A DNA stretch of 64,000 nt from Synanceia verrucosa (Eukaryota; Chordata; Actinopteri; Perciformes; Synanceiidae): assembly GCA_029721515.1 (NCBI GenBank), contig CM056561.1, forward strand, positions 6,720,001-6,784,000, read 5' to 3'. Below, in pieces: positions 1-14,900 of the stretch; position 1 is the stretch's first letter; each line of letters starts with the position of its first letter. Under the pieces are notes generated by a model. The model saw only the letters and a program-made list of their open reading frames with translations. It ran no database searches and was not told the DNA's origin. A program made the translations under genes and the position numbers.

Positions 1-2035
1 AGGAGAGACCTTGTGTGTGATGCTGGAGGCTTGACTTAAAGATGTATGTGCTGCTCAGAGTTAATTCTGCAAAGATGAGGAACATCTCTCCTTAAAATAT
101 TAACTCAGCGTTAGTTGAGAGAGAGCAGGAGAGATGGAGATGGGGAGAAATCTAAGGCTAATCTGGCCAGTGCAATGAAACAAATGTCAGGATTCAACAA
201 TGGGCCGGCTGTGATTTATACAGGAGTTGGGTTTGGATCAGGGTCTGAGGTCCACAGAGGGGGCGAGGGGCTCTAATTCAGACCAGCCTGCAGTCAAAGT
301 AGCAGTTAGCAGCTCCGTGGTCTGTTAGCTGTCATGTGTGTCTGTCAGTTACACTTGGTGGTTTCATGCAGCGATCTCAACAAGCCTTCTGTGGTGGGTG
401 AGCATCCATTAGACAAGGGCTGTATTAGGTGGTGGTAAGTTGCCCACTGGCTAGTCACAAGGATAAATAGAGCAGTTTGGTCTCACTTGTATGTCCCAGT
501 TCTCAAACACTCGCCTTCTGAGTTTCGTCAACTTCACTGATGCAGCTGATACAATGATATATTTCCCAATGTCAGCTCTGTAGGAGAGGGAGGAAGTGCC
601 ATGTGGTGGCGGCTGATAGAAAACTTGTGTTCAGTCCCAGAGTAAATGCTGCTAATCTTCTGAATAAGCAAAATAGCATGATTACCCTGATGTAACTTAG
701 TTTCCTTAGCATGACTTTCATTGTGGACTTTTTGCACATTGCAGTGCTGTTTCTTAATACTATTCTTAAAGGGAATCATCCTTAATATTGAATCAGAAGT
801 ATCCGTTTCTGTACATAGAGTTGTCCAAAGCTAAAGGGCAGTGTGAGGAGAGGGCTAAGGCAGAGAAGGGCAGCCCACCCATTGCAGTCCAACATGCGGA
901 GGGCAGATGTACAGGGCTCCTTTCAGAGTACAAATGGTTAATCTAAATAAGACCCAGCTGATGTTTTCTCCTGATGTTGCTGTTTTCTCCTAAGGCCCAG
1001 CCCTCTCATTCTCTTGTCCTCCATCTCTCACTCATCTCTGTAGGCCTCTTTTACTATTCCTCTCGTACTGCTTGACCTATGACTTGGTGCCCATACTTTT
1101 TCATATCTCTCCCCCCTCTTTTGTTCTGCTTGGAGTGGTTGTGTGTGTGGCAGATCTCAGGGGAGCAGATAAAGTATAAATCTATAGCAGTTCTGACATC
1201 TCACAGTCTCTGGTTCCCATTTGGTTTGATGCCCTGCAATCAGTCACTCCTTCGCTCTCCTCCTTCCCTTTCTTTCCTGTTCACTGTTTTTATGCTGGAG
1301 ACATTTATAAAGCCCTTGTGAAATTCCTCTTGCTGAGAGCTAAATTCATACAATGCGCTTCACAAACACCCACATTCAAATCAATGATACTCTCTCTGAT
1401 CTCTCCTTTTGAGATCAAATTTATTCAACCTTGTAAGCAGCGACATTAAACTGACATAAAGTTTTAATGATAACATGAGCAGACCAAGTGAGTATTGTTG
1501 CCGACAGCTCACAGCAGCAACACCAGGAGGGTGGAGGGGGAGAACGAGTTCCTGCACTGTTCTATCATCTCTAGTCATATCAGCTTGATCAGTGAAACTG
1601 CTTAATGTGGACATGTGTTTTCCCTGCTAAAAGTCTGCTACAGGGCACCAGTGCATACAAGCAAGCGTCTGTTTCAAATCCCATGGAGTGCAGGCCGATA
1701 ATGCAGCCTGTGGGATTTACAAGACATTTAATTTGTCGCTCATGCAACGCTATGTAAATTCTGTCACAGTCGTTCGGGCTCAATTATAGTGCAACAACTC
1801 CCCATGATGGACCTGACATAATATGAAACTGTAAACAGGCGAAACTAAACAGTCAACATTTTACAAACCACTGGCCTGGCTGAACCCAGTGTAAGACTAC
1901 AACTGTCCTGTTTACCCTTAGGTTACGCATTAAAGAAACAAGATATGGTATAATGATTTAATTGGTAAATCAAGTATATAACTACCTGTTAAATGTCTGT
2001 TTAGGTTCTTAGTCATCCAGGTCAAGGTAAATGAT

Positions 2036-2069
2036 GAGGCTTCTTCAGTTCATGAAATGAAGAAGCCTC
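2036..2069. repeat. Perfect 12-bp inverted repeat
   Basis: The arm GAGGCTTCTTCA (2036-2047) and its exact reverse complement (2058-2069) are separated by a 10-base loop. The flank just upstream reads AGTCATCCAGGTC, similar to phrases common in dispersed fish repeats, so this is probably part of an old element rather than an isolated hairpin. Confidence 0.7.
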
Positions 2070-4845
2070 AGCTTGCCCTTTGGTGCTATATTTGCTGCTC
2101 AACATACAGTATTGACCTTATCATCTAATTCTCAGAAAAAACATCTAATTTCTCCCTTCAGGCAACTGCAAATCCTTCCCTCACTGGCATTGATTTCAGT
2201 CATTTAAAAAAAGAAAAAATCATGAGAGTAAATATTAGACTAAATTTAGAGCATCTTGTATTTTGCAAAATAAGACATAGCACGGAATATTGTAATTAGA
2301 AATGATGTTGTTTTTAACTGTCGGGGGTCATCCATTGGCAGTGTTACATCTCAGTGAAAGAAGAAAGAGATGAATTGGTGTCAGGTGCAGTAATGGAGCT
2401 GGATGAAGTGAGTTTTGGGGCAACGGAGGGGGTCGAGTGAAGATGCTCAAGGAGTTTGAGTGAGAGAGCTGTAGGAGGATGGAGAGACAGAAGACCACCA
2501 AAGAGGACATTGGAGTTGGATTAGAAGCACATGGTGAGATATCCAGGCATTGCAACATTTGTGTGTGAGGAACAAGGTTGTGAGGAAGGTCAGACGTGCA
2601 GGAGACTCCCAGGAGAGGAAGGGCTTAGATATCTACTGCGGAAATTACAGGGGTGGCTATTCATATAGGTTATTCATATTTCTACTGGGACATGTTTACA
2701 CCCTTTAGTGGTTAAAAACAGTTTTCACATACTGTAGGCACGCCATGAGCTACTATGTGTTTCCATTTTATGCTATTTTATACTTCTATGCCACAGCATT
2801 TCAGAGAGAAATATTGGATTTGTGACATCATCAGTTGCTACTTGCTTATTAGGTTAAGATTTTAAATTACAAACATACATTTATAAAATACAATGCAGTG
2901 TAGATCTAATTTGTTAAAGACAGTATATCAGCCAATATATTGTAATTCTCAAATGTAAATAACATTATCAGCTAAAAATGTGTTTTTTCTGCAGAATTAA
3001 TATTTCTACATTAAATATGATAATTTTATATTATTAGCTGATAACTATTTTTGCTATACTAGGAGTCACATGCAGTACTTGTAAAAGTGTATATTTTTTC
3101 TTTTCAAAAAGGGACAAAATATTTTGTTCTCTCACCACTGCAATAAGGCGAAAAAAGGCCTTAGACTTTCTGATCCTCACCATCTACTGAAACCTGGCAT
3201 CCACAAGCCAGGAGATGCTTCCAGGCCCTTGAAGCAGTCCAGGGGCTGATCTCAGCTTCAGTGTATCTCGGCCTGAGTTAGATCTCCAGAGAGTATGAGA
3301 GGGCCCGTCCATCACAGTCAGAGATAGCAGAGTCTACTGAGAGCTGACATCAGGGCAACATTTCACTCTGACAGTCCAGAACATGTGCCAGTATGCTGCC
3401 AAGGATATGCCAGCTTTTACTGGACCGCTTCAGTCAGCCACAACACGGCCATTGTTGAAATATGGAGTGAAATCTGGTATTCTTCACCAAGAAAATGTTT
3501 TCATTTGGATGCCAACAGTCTCTTGCAGCTTTTTGACATGCACTTGGCGATCACCAAGATGTTTACATAGAGCTGGTAAACTGGTGTCACTACTTCATGC
3601 AGGGCAGTGTGCAACAAAAGCTTAGATAATGCCAGTGAATGATTATATTTGCACACTGATGGTATTACTATGACATTACACGCTAATATCAATACCACAA
3701 AAGTTATTGAAGTGATGTCTGTACCACCCAAGCTGAAGTCAAGCTAGCTCTTCTATCCAGGCTTTAACATGACAGGAAATTGAAGGCCAGAGACAGACTC
3801 ACAGGGCTGCAGAGTCTTTCAGACATGCCTGCTGGGCTCGGAGGAACACACAGGATGAGCTGCCTTTGACCTCAGTGACATTTACACACAACCAGAACAC
3901 GAGAAAATTGTAGAAATGACATCAAAGTTAAGCCTCTAATGAGGAGAAAAGTGTAACAGCTTTAGAAACAAACCTAATTCTCCATTTTCTAACCACAAAC
4001 AGCATCTGTTTAATGACAATCGCTAACCAATTACACAGTGATTACACACACAGACGCCAGAGCACATGCTTCAAGTATGTGTGTGCAATCTCACTATCAC
4101 CAGTAACTACGATGACTGTTTGATCAGTGTGTGCAGAGTTGTTTGGACATCCAGAGTGTGGATCTTGTCTGACTACTTGCTTGTCGGTTTATGCTGCAAG
4201 AACCATCACTTACATCCTGTTGATGAACTCTTGGTCGCCAGCCTTGTTTAGTACAGAGTTGCTCTGAAATAACATGGTCCCCAGATGATGAGTCTTACTT
4301 ATCCCCTGAGATTCCATCAAGTGCCACCATCTGGCCAAAAATGACAGAATATGAGACAAAATAACATCAGTATATACAGTAAATCAAATAATCATTTCAG
4401 CACTAGTGTAATTATTAAGGATGAATATACACTTTTTTTTAAATCCAGCTAGGGTCATTATGCAGGGACATGATGTAGATACCACAAAATAAAAATAAAA
4501 TAAATCATGATATCCTCTTACAGACTTGCTGCAAAATACTTTATGGTTGGTAATTTTCCTGTTTTGCCCACTGACAGAACTATGAGTTACACTTTTTATA
4601 ACTCCTTCTATAACTGACACCCCCCACTCTCACTCAGACATATTAGCAGAGGCCTGGCAGACAGGTATTCATGGGTTTTAAGGGTTTAATATGTTGTCTA
4701 GCGGCTGTATGTGAGTTGTTCTTACTATTTGTGCCAGCAGTACTAGTCCCTGTCTGAGCCCCTTGATGTCTGCTGAGTTCGCTAGGGTTGGTACTGGAGA
4801 GACTGGGACTGGTGGGGGTGACCACCATGCTGGAGTCCTACCTCC

Positions 4846-4847
<2 letters not shown>

Positions 4848-4901
<54 letters not shown>

Positions 4902-5058
4902 TACAGAATGCCTGGGACTAAACCACATTTGATTTTTATACGCTTGTGGCTAACAGGAGCCAGATGTAGCTGCCTCCAGGGAGCTTACCATCGAAACAGC
5001 CATTTATTTCTTTTTTTAATGAGATGTGAGCATGCTTACGAACATACTTGTGTGTGTG

Positions 5059-5101
<43 letters not shown>
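4848..5101. repeat. Two TG microsatellites
   Basis: A (TG)n run at 4848-4899 and an interrupted one at about 5050-5101, with roughly 150 bases of ordinary sequence between. The short open frames across them are artefacts of the repeat. Confidence 0.95.
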
Positions 5102-8100
5102 CAATAAAAGCAGCCCAATATTTCTATCTGGTGATGAAGCTGGTTTGGCTTAGTTTGCTTGTTTAGCAGTGTCAAAGACAGGATGTGTCCTGTTCAGATG
5201 ATAGAACAGGAGATCCCTGATTTCATCACGTGAAGATAAATCAGAAGCAATAGATCTGGGTGTCAGAGCGGTGAGAACTCTCTCTGGATGTTCAACCTGG
5301 CTCGGAGACACAAGAAGACTCATGAAGCATAAGTGAGAGGTGAATTAAGAATAATAACAGGCACCTAGATGGTTATTAACAAGTAGCTATTTTAAATTAC
5401 AGCACCACAGTTTTCAGAATATTCTCTTCTGAACACAGGCATGGATAGATGGGTGTTGAAAATGAGAGCAGAAGCAAAAGAGCAGCGATCAAGAAAGAAG
5501 GGAGAGTGTTAATTGAAAGCGAATGTGTCCGTGCTGGCTGCTGGTCAGAGATGGGCCAGGGTCCCAGTTGGCTTCCACTTCAAAGGCCAAACCGGCTTGT
5601 CTCTGGCGCACCTGCAGCCGGTTAAACCCTGCTCTCATCACTCAGGGCGTGGGGGGACCGCTCCTACAACTTAGAGTCCTCACCACAAAGCCTTTTGCCA
5701 AAGGGCTGCAATGGCTCGCACTCAAGAGTTCAAACTAAAACATGAGGAAGCCCATACAACTTTCACTACAGAACTGTATGTCAATCACACGGTGTGAGTG
5801 CTCACAGAACATCCACAGCAGGTTTCCTGCAGCCTCACACAGAGCTCAAATAACCATTACAATACGTCTGAACTGGTTTCATGGTCTTCAAAATATATAC
5901 AAATCAAGACACAGAGGGAACTTGAAAAAAGTACTTTTGTTCTGTTCTTGTTACAGATTTGTGTACCTAAAAATTACAGGAAACTGTGTCATTAAAATGA
6001 ATTCTTCTGCATCCGCCTTTCTTATGTGCAATTATGATATGCATATAAAAATTGTGTATGATGGGTTTATAACCACAATTGCATATATAAAATGATTTAT
6101 ATATGTTATCATACTGTGTGTATTATTTTGTTTTACAGTATCACAATAATTGTCAATTCCATATTATGACCTGGAATAAACATCTGGCTAACAATAAATC
6201 AATCTTTGATGACCAGCAGTGGTTGTTTTTGTTTTTTTTTTCTTCTGTCTCAATATTCAAATGAACATATATCTTACTTCATCTGTCAGTCATTCTTTAC
6301 GCACAAAGAAATCTGTAAGGTAAGGTTTATGAAACTGAAGAGGCTTAAGCTGGACCACAGTTTGTTGTTTTAATTAAAGAAGATATGCAGAATATCAGGG
6401 GTCTCTGTTTTTACACTCTGGACACAATCCAGACCCTTTTTTTCTCTGATGTGTTTGATATACTGCCATATGCTCAGAAGAATATTGTTACCTGCACACA
6501 GAGCAGACCCAGAGCAACATTATCTTTAAGTCTACTAATCACCTTACTTTTATCTCAATCTTTGCTCTTCCAATCGTGAGGGGCACATCCATCTCTTAAG
6601 CTGCTACCGATTTGGTGTTGGGCAGGCCATAAAAAAAACAAAACCATGAGGTAAAAGACTTTAGTAGATTCACATTACACATAATTTGATGTGAAACAAA
6701 TATTAGAAAGCAGCTTTAAGAGTGAACCCCACAAATAAGGCAATGTATTTTCACTGCCTTGATTTTGGCATTTACAGTTTTAAGTTCGAACAGGAAAAAC
6801 ATTTCATTTTATGTTGCTGTCCGTCATCAATTTTTGACTGTATGGCATTATAAGAGCATTTTGCTGACAGACAGTGATGATTACAGACAGACAGAAAATT
6901 TTTGCTTGCATATGCATACACTAAAAAAAAACAAAAAAAAACTATTGTACACACACAAGATCTTCAACCCACATCTTAATCCAAAAATAAACGTCTAACT
7001 TTGTGAGGATCTGCTTTTTCACCCCAACTGGTAGTGTCTGACATGAGAACTATACCTGACCAGGACTAATTACAATGCTTTCATTCAATAAAAAGCACAA
7101 GCACCCACTGATAAAAACACAGGTAGCTGTTCTACGAATGACTTGTTTGCAGGGTGATTCATTCCTTATCCTGTAAAAACTAGAAAGACAGACAAAAGTC
7201 ACTGTTTCAGGGTTCAACTGACTGAATCACTATGTTACCTCAGCTTGTCCCCATGTGACCATCTATCCGTGACCTGCAGTGTACATCACACAGACAGTTC
7301 CCTACTAAAACAGGAAACTACTCAGCACAAACTCAGTAAGAGAGAGAGAGGCGACACACAGTATGACCAGCATCCATAAAGGTAAATGTTAATTTACATT
7401 ATTTTAAAGCTTTCAAACTCTTTCATAAAAGATTAAGACTTATCCCGGTCTATACCATCTAATATGTATCATGTATGCCTGATTATTTTTGTCTGTGTGT
7501 CATTTCCCCAGTCTGTATCTTGTCAGCAGAGTGTGCCTGTTCTTTCTTAAGAAGTGTCTGAGATGTGTTGAAGGTACGTCAAAGAGGTAATGCTTCCCCG
7601 GATATCCTTTTGATGTCATCTCTATCACCTGCCACGGTCTGTGTATGTGCATGCTCCCAATTTGTGGAGCATGACAGCATCCTCCAGTGACCGAGTAAAC
7701 ATTCTATTATAGTTATCACCATCACATCTACGGACACTTAGTGTGTTTACAGGAGCTATAAAATCTATTAATGACAGGCTACCGCGGGGATAAAGAAAGA
7801 AGGGGTTGCAGGCATGCAGAGCTTAGCCCTGTAGAGGCCAACTATGACGTGTAGGCTGCATACTGTAGCAGCAGTTATTGATGTGTCTGTGAGAGCTTTT
7901 TTTCTTCTGCATCTTTGCCTTCTGTTGCACCTTTTGCATCAGGAAAAAGTGGTCAATAACAGGCCCTGACACCTTCTCTGAGGGCAAGGCAAACACTTCA
8001 GAAACTTCCTGGAGTTCCAGGACCACAGTGCTTGTACAAGGCAGTTCGTCTCTGTCAGCAGATCTAAATTTACAGGACAATAAATTATCACAGATCTGGT

Positions 8101-8480
8101 TCTCATGCACACGCACACTGTGGCTCGTGTGTCCCTGGAGGACGTTGTATTTTTAGGGTCTGTGTTGTATTCTGACCTTTCATTGGCTTTAAGGATAATG
8201 CTTCTGGATTCTCAGCTGATTATTATCCAAACAGCCACTCAGGCCTGGTCCTTTTATCCTCATGACTACTTAACACGCAGAAATTATTACAGTATTAAAT
8301 CCATATGCAATCAGTAATCCAGTAAGGATTAAATAAAATATTTAGGATGGAACATACCCTCTTCTGAAAATGATAGCATCGGTCATTGTCTTTAAACTAA
8401 TGGGTGACCTCAAGGTCTAAAAGTTAAGCTAATGAGTAGGGGTGTTAAACTTTAATTATTTCTAATAGCCAGCAGGGGTG

Positions 8481-8700
8481 AAGATTCAAGATTCAAGATT
8501 CTTTATTGTCATTATGCATGCATAACGAAAAGTCTCTCAGCTTAAGGTCACACATAAATAAGGAAATTAAAATGAAGATATAAAATATAAAATACAAATA
8601 TACAAATATAGAATATAGAGCACCCATATTCACAGAGGAGGTATTTACAGTAGAAGATATTTACAGTAAATGGTAGGGTGAATCCTGTGGTTGTAAAAAT
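8481..8700 (+). repeat. LINE 3'-tail-like repeat
   Basis: Begins with a tandem of AAGATTC units followed by CTTTATTGTCATTATGCATG, the typical 3' end of L2/CR1-type retroposons in teleosts, then AT-rich simple sequence. No reverse transcriptase reading frame is attached, so it is a short 3' fragment. Confidence 0.55.
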
Positions 8701-10390
8701 AAGTAAGACTGTTTAGAAGTCTATGAGAAAATGATTGACTTCCTACTTGAATTATTGCTTCAGTAAATATTAGAAACATGAGTTTATGGCCTGAGTCAGT
8801 CATTTCAAGTCTACTTCAATAGAGCACAATGTTCCTTCAATAAATAATGGTCCCATTTAGAGTCAAATAGACAAAGAAGCAGGGTATGCTTAAGGTGGCT
8901 TTGGGGGTTACCTTGAGATTGTCCAGTCGGGGGGTCATTCATGTTTTTGTGTTAGAACTTAAACCCTACCACAGTGTGTTTTCAGGTCAGGTAAAGTTAC
9001 TTATAACCTTTGTGTTAGCCTCAAAGTGTCTTAGCTCCTTCTCCTGTCACTTCTGGTTTCAAAAAAATGAGATGGCAATAGCTGGAAACCAAGACGGCAG
9101 CCAACCAAAGCAATGTGTGACGTCGCTAAATGAAGTTGGATAAGAGCCCACATCTTTCCCTAACCTTTCTTCACTTGATCTCCTTTTTGTCTTTGTCCTT
9201 CATCCACCTGTCCCCCGTTCATGTTCCCTTGGGCCTACCCAGTGTTGCCAGTTTGTGTGCCATCTGCCAGGTCTGACGACAGGCTGTCCTCCCTGCTCCA
9301 GCCTGCCAGGGGATGGGAATACACGCTGAGCTCATCCCTGGACTGCCTGATTGGTGACAGCCCACATCATAATCCCCCACAGGAGACACATTACTGGGCC
9401 ATTAGTCCATTTCTTCCACCTACAGAGCATGCCTCTGGCTTGCCCATGGTTCATTCAGCTCTTTCCCTTTTCTCCCTGCAACTTTCGTCCCAGAAATAAT
9501 CCTGAGTGATTATAATGTATCAACACAGAAATCAACTGGATTAGTCCAAAACCACTGCCTCTGTAAATCTCACCTTTATCCCTCCTTCACCCCAGTGCAG
9601 CGCTTAAACACAGCCACCCCTGTCAGTACTTTTCCTTTGAAGAGATGGTTGCCAGATTGGACGTCGTACATCAGGGCAAACTTTTCCTCCAACTGACAAG
9701 AAGGCGTTTGACTCTGTTATTGTTTATGAGGAGAAAGCTAAGGTCAAGTTCACAGGCTGGGAGCGAGAGAGAGGGAGAAAGTCTGTTCCAGCTCCAGCCC
9801 CGTGAGAGAGAGAAAGCATAACTCAGCCATGTTTGTGCTTCCTTAACTCCTTTTGATTTAGCAGAAAATTGTGAGTTAAGCTTCAGCGCACAAATATTCA
9901 CCAGAGCTGAGCTTCTTCCTCAGCTCGCAAACCTGCAGCCGCCCTGGTCTGTGTTTGTGAATGTGTGCCTGTCGAGCTCTAAGCAGAAACATAAATGGCT
10001 CAAAAAGGAGCTTAGCTTTAACAGCAGCTTTGGCATAAACACTAGAGCTGTTTTCTCAAGCTTTCGATGAAATAGCTGTTTGTGACAGCTTTTGTTAATT
10101 CTAATTGTTTCAATTCCGACAAGGATTTTCCTGATTTGTTTACTTGTGCTTTTGCATTAATGGGTCAGCTGAATCAACTGTGGTATTCTTAATCCAATAT
10201 CACAAACGCCCCGGAGAAGTTCAAGTCTGCGCTGATGAGAGTGGCATGAATTGGTGTATGGTTGTTTTTGGATATTTAGAAGGGGGATTTAATTTGTCAG
10301 GAGTCATTCGGAACAAGAGAAATATCAGAGATGTGAGGATACTGTAGGTGACCTGAAGATGCAAAACAGGTAAGGACAGTCGATCACCAG

Positions 10391-10428
10391 TGTGTGTGTG
10401 TGTGTGTGTGTGTGTATTTGTGTGTGTG
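10391..10428. repeat. TG microsatellite
   Basis: (TG)n run with a single interruption, about 1.3 kb upstream of the wnt2b start codon. Confidence 0.9.
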
Positions 10429-11084
10429 CTTTATTGTAGCGCTGTCTCAGCACTCTCTCTCTCTTACACATGTGGTTCATATTTAAGCCATAGTGCTGTT
10501 CCACTGGACGATTTGGCTCTGTTCTCCCAGTCCCACATTCCCTTCCCTTCCCATTGCTTTTTGTCAGACTTTCATTTAAGGGTGCATGACTGCTGGCATA
10601 ATAAACAACAACCATACAATAACGTAAACACAGAGTTACAGCTTAATTTCTCATCACTTAATATTAACAGAATGTAACTGCACCTGATTGAGCAAAATAA
10701 ATAAATAAATTTATTTGCAGCCCCTGAGAAGAAGTACAATCATATAGGTCACACTGCAGTGAAGATGTTTGTTTAGATTATAATTATGCATAACTGGCAT
10801 CAAATTTTGGAAAAAATAACAGTGGCTGAAATTAACTTTTAAATATTTCAAACAGACTGTAGGGCGTTTTCTGGTTATTTTTCTGCATCTAAATTTAATT
10901 TTTTTTTTTTTTAAAGAATGGAAAATACCCTTTTTAAAAGAAAAAAAATTAAATCCCCCGTGATTCAATCATCCAGTTTTAGTGGGTTGTAAAATGAAGG
11001 CGCCATCATTAATTATAACAATTTGGTTACATGATGAACACCTCACATGAGGAGCGACTGGAGTTCAACAGCATCATCACCCTC

Positions 11085-11085
<1 letters not shown>

Positions 11086-11144
<59 letters not shown>
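11086..11144. repeat. AC microsatellite upstream of wnt2b
   Basis: About 29 AC units, roughly 600 bases before the wnt2b start codon and so close to the expected promoter and 5' UTR. It is likely length-polymorphic. Confidence 0.95.
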
Positions 11145-11146
<2 letters not shown>

Positions 11147-11249
11147 GACGCACCTCTCTCCATCCATCCCTCTTTAATATCTCCTTCAAACTCTGTAACC
11201 CCTGTATCTGCCCAATGGGGAAAGAAACCGTCAGCAACGAGCCCTCCCT

Positions 11250-11315
11250 CGTCTCTCTCCCCTCTCTCTCTCTCGCTCTCTCTTAGTCATTCTCTCTCTC
11301 TCTCTCCCTCTCTGA
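11250..11315 (+). repeat. Pyrimidine (CT) tract in wnt2b 5' region
   Basis: A run of TCTC repeats with few interruptions, about 430-490 bases before the wnt2b ATG. Such tracts are common in vertebrate promoters and 5' UTRs. I could not recognise a TATA box or start site with confidence. Confidence 0.6.
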
Positions 11316-11742
11316 TAAAGGAGGTCCGGTGCGAGCATCCGATCCAGTGCCGTCACACAGCGGACAGAACTGCAAAGAGTCCTTCATCTGCCCAACCTTT
11401 GGGGCTCCAGCTGTGACTCGGATCCTATTTCTGCCTCTGACCTAAATCAAAACCAAGGATAAGTGTTTGGGGAAAGTGACTGAAGAGGTGAAATAACCAA
11501 CACTTGTTGCTGGTCTCGTCAGGTAAACCTCTCTTCTGCAGTTCAGCGCAGATTCTGGTGCGCACATGGCACCGAAAAGGCGCTCCTGACAGTCGCGCTG
11601 TTAATATGGAGCCACACACTGGATTATAAGGCCTACACTGAATGGGCGCTACTTCACAAATCTTGTCTGCTAAAGCCGATTTTTTATACCCCTGAAATTT
11701 TATATTTTGGGAAACTTTTGGTGGTTAAAAAAGCGAAGAGGT

Positions 11743-11924
11743 ATGCTGGGTTTAAACAGGATTCTGAGCCTCCGGGCTGCTCGGATTCGGAACTGTGGTT
11801 CGCCGGGAGCCAGACTCTCAGCCCGGTCTTCTTCATGCCAAAACCCCGGTACCAGTTCGAGGATTTACTGTGCGTGTCTGTTACTGCTGCTGCTGGTGAC
11901 GCCTCGGGTGGACTCTTCATGGTG
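11743..11924 (+). CDS. wnt2b: wnt2b coding exon 1 (signal peptide)
   Basis: Sixty codons plus two bases, ending in TGG-TG before a GTGAGC donor. It encodes the N-terminal extension and hydrophobic signal segment, then PRVDSSW. Upstream in-frame sequence has no better ATG, and this one has a purine at -3. Confidence 0.9.
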
Positions 11925-14900
11925 GTGAGCACAGTCCACATCACACCTACAGGCCTGGCAAGATTTATAGGAGCCGAATTTCTACGTGTTTATGGAAGAA
12001 ACAGAAATGTAACATAAATGATTACTATTAATTACTGTTATCAAATTAAATTAAATCAAGGGTCAAAATGGCACACATCAATCATTGATCTTAATCATTT
12101 GAAACACTGGGACCTCTGCTGCCTCTGAGTTTTTCGTTTGAAACTTCTGCCAACGAATTTAACTTATGATGACTATTTTAATAACCCTTTTCCAAAAGCA
12201 AAAGCTGTTCCAATTAATTCAGAGCAGCGGCTTTCCAACAGCAGACAGACAAGGCCATTATGAGGTCTGAGGGTTTCTTAATTTATTATCTGGGACTCAC
12301 CGACAGTGTTTTTCTCATAATTGTCGTTGCAACGTTAAAATTCATATTTCTTGCTGTTCTTATTTGTGCTTTTTTTGCTACAAATCATCCAAACGATTTG
12401 ACTTTTAAAAAAAAAAAAACTAAAAAAAAACTTTTCATCGCAAATTCACGCATGTCGTATTTTTTACGGGGACTGCAAATAGAAATTGTGGTTTTCTGTC
12501 ATCATTTGATTTAATTCAAAATGCTCTGGAAAAAAAAAAAGTAAGAAACACGATGGAGCATTAATAGAGAAAATAATCTAAATTATGATTTTGTCAGCTG
12601 TTCAAGCCTCTTTAGGATTCTGTGTCTAAAACGCATTTTTTTTTTTCCTCTTTGTGTCAGTTTGTTGGCCTGCCACATTGAGCAATAATAATAGAGCGAT
12701 AAATGTAATTTATGCCGGCGCTGTTGGCTGAACGCGTGCTCAGCTCAGCTGGGGCCTGCATTCAACCAGTCATTAATTCACCAGGTACCACACACACACA
12801 TTACTTCACTAAAATACCCAAAAACCAGCCATGTAGCACATAGGTGAGGGGTGAAAAAATCTCTCATTGCCTGTGCAATAACATACGTGAAAATGTCCGT
12901 GTGTGTGAGTGTGTTTATGGGAGAAGTGTCTGTGTGTGGGCGGGTATGGGCTGAAGGAATGCCCAATAGTTTGTGTAGATTAAAAGCAGTCATGGGAGTA
13001 GTGGGAAGAGTGTGTGTGGAGGATCTGGCTGGGCATTATTGGCTTTAAGGGGATTTTAGTGCAGGAGGATACAGTGTGTAACTGTTTATCACATTTCTGT
13101 GGGTGCACAGTAAGTGATGATATGGACAGATCTGGGACTTTAACTTCTGGGGGGATCAAAGAAAGTTACTATGACAGCCTTTTCAAGAGGTGAAAAATCG
13201 TGTAAATAATTACATCATAGTACAATATAACCATGCATTTCATTGAAATACTGTTTCCAAGTATTTATTTGAACAGGAACAATTAGAGTGCATCGCCAGG
13301 TGATCATGACAGAAAATTTTCTTGTTTGCTGCATTTTTAGCAAAACAGAAAATCCCATGACTAAAGTGAAATGTTTTTTATTGAACAAGCTTTTAGCCTT
13401 TCTCGAGAGAGTGACAGAGCAACAGGAGGCCGATGTAGTGTGAGCTGTGTCATCAGAAGTCAATAGAAGCCTTATTTGTGTCTTTCTTCTGTGATTCACA
13501 GTGTGTTGTTTTAGACCTGCGGATGATGATTTACTGCCCTATAAAATCCACAGGTCCTCCTGACTCTCAGAGAGAAAATTAAGTGTGAATTGCGGCTCTG
13601 GCTCTTTCCTTTGATGAGCACTCTGTTCATATTCCTCCCCTCTAATCCCACTCTGGGGAGCAGAGAGCCTCCATCCTCTCGCCCGGCCTCGTAAAACACG
13701 ACCACACAGCTACACGCTCCCTGACCTCCACTCGCTGACCCGCCAAAACCCTGCAGCCACCGAGCTGCAAGAGGTCTCATGCACATGGTTAGGTTTAAAC
13801 TCTATGGTGCATTTAACTTGATCTTGCTAGGATATAGGAGTCTGGTTTATTAGGGCAGAGAGAAAGATTGCAATGGGCATGCAGGAGAGCTATGAGTAAA
13901 GTGAGTAAAGTGAGCATGAGAGCGAACAGGCAGAGGACAGAGAGGAGTAAAGTGAGTAAACGGGGTCTTAGCCTGACAGGGTTATTGGAGGCCCCAGACT
14001 TCGTGCTCTGATTTGTGACGACATGATTTCAACTAGCCCACTGGGAAACATTTTAACATACACACACACGCAGGTCTTGTGGGGAGAGGTTAAGTGCTTA
14101 TTTATTTGGAGAGTGTAGTAAATGGTTTCCACTCCCCTCCTGCTCGCAAACCTTAAACTGTTAAGTGTAGTGAACTCTGACTCACAGAGGACTGTTACTG
14201 CGGCTCTCCTTCACACCACTCACCACCTTTGAGTGTGTGTATCCACATGTCTATAAACCTACCATACAAGGGTGCCTATGTGTAGTAATTAATTGCAATA
14301 CACCATCATTCACTGCTGCACTTATGTATTCCACACATGAATCCTTCTAAATTAAGTTTGTGTGGATTCGGTTCAAAACCACCTAAAGTTTCTTATGTTT
14401 TTTTGCATGTCCAGGTACATAGGTGCACTGGGGGCCCGTGTGATCTGCGACAACATCCCAGGCTTGGTGAACAAGCAACGGCAACTGTGCCAGCGCCACC
14501 CAGACATCATGCAGGCCATAGGCGAGGGCACCAAAGAGTGGATCAGAGAGTGCCAGCACCAGTTCAGACACCATCGCTGGAACTGCAGCACACTGGACCG
14601 TGATCACACCGTGTTTGGACGTGTCTTGCTACGGAGTAAGTCCATGGGTGTGTCTGCATGTCCTCCTGTCTGAATACTGACTGTGCAGCCAAAGAGCAGA
14701 GATACTGAGCCTGAACCCAATCCATCTCACTCCTCATTCTCACCCTTCTTCTCCGTCCTCTCCTCCGCTCTGTTCTTTTTCCGGTCTTTCCTCCTCATGC
14801 TCACGTATGCTGCTGCTCCGTGTTTATAGTCGCTAATGGACTGTTGCAATGCCTTGTGCCTCGTCAATAAACACGCAGCCTTCGAGACATGGGCTTGTCG

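Larger units (their letters stand above)
1..11085. other. Non-coding region upstream of wnt2b
   Basis: About 11 kb in which I found no exon that I could connect to a known family. Open frames here are short, overlap on both strands and lack splice context. The stretch holds CA/TG microsatellites, a short perfect palindrome, one LINE-tail-like repeat and AT-rich unique sequence. Distal regulatory DNA for wnt2b could lie here, but I see nothing specific enough to name. Confidence 0.6.

Noticed and set aside
5742..6095. 117-codon open frame in the upstream region
   Set aside because: AT-rich, no recognisable domain, overlaps another frame of similar length and has no splice or conservation support.
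10325..10677. Open frames of 95-96 codons on both strands
   Set aside because: Both read through a TG microsatellite, have no splice context and overlap each other; typical artefacts.
14373..14607. Minus-strand frames opposite wnt2b exon 2
   Set aside because: Shadows of the strongly coding plus strand.
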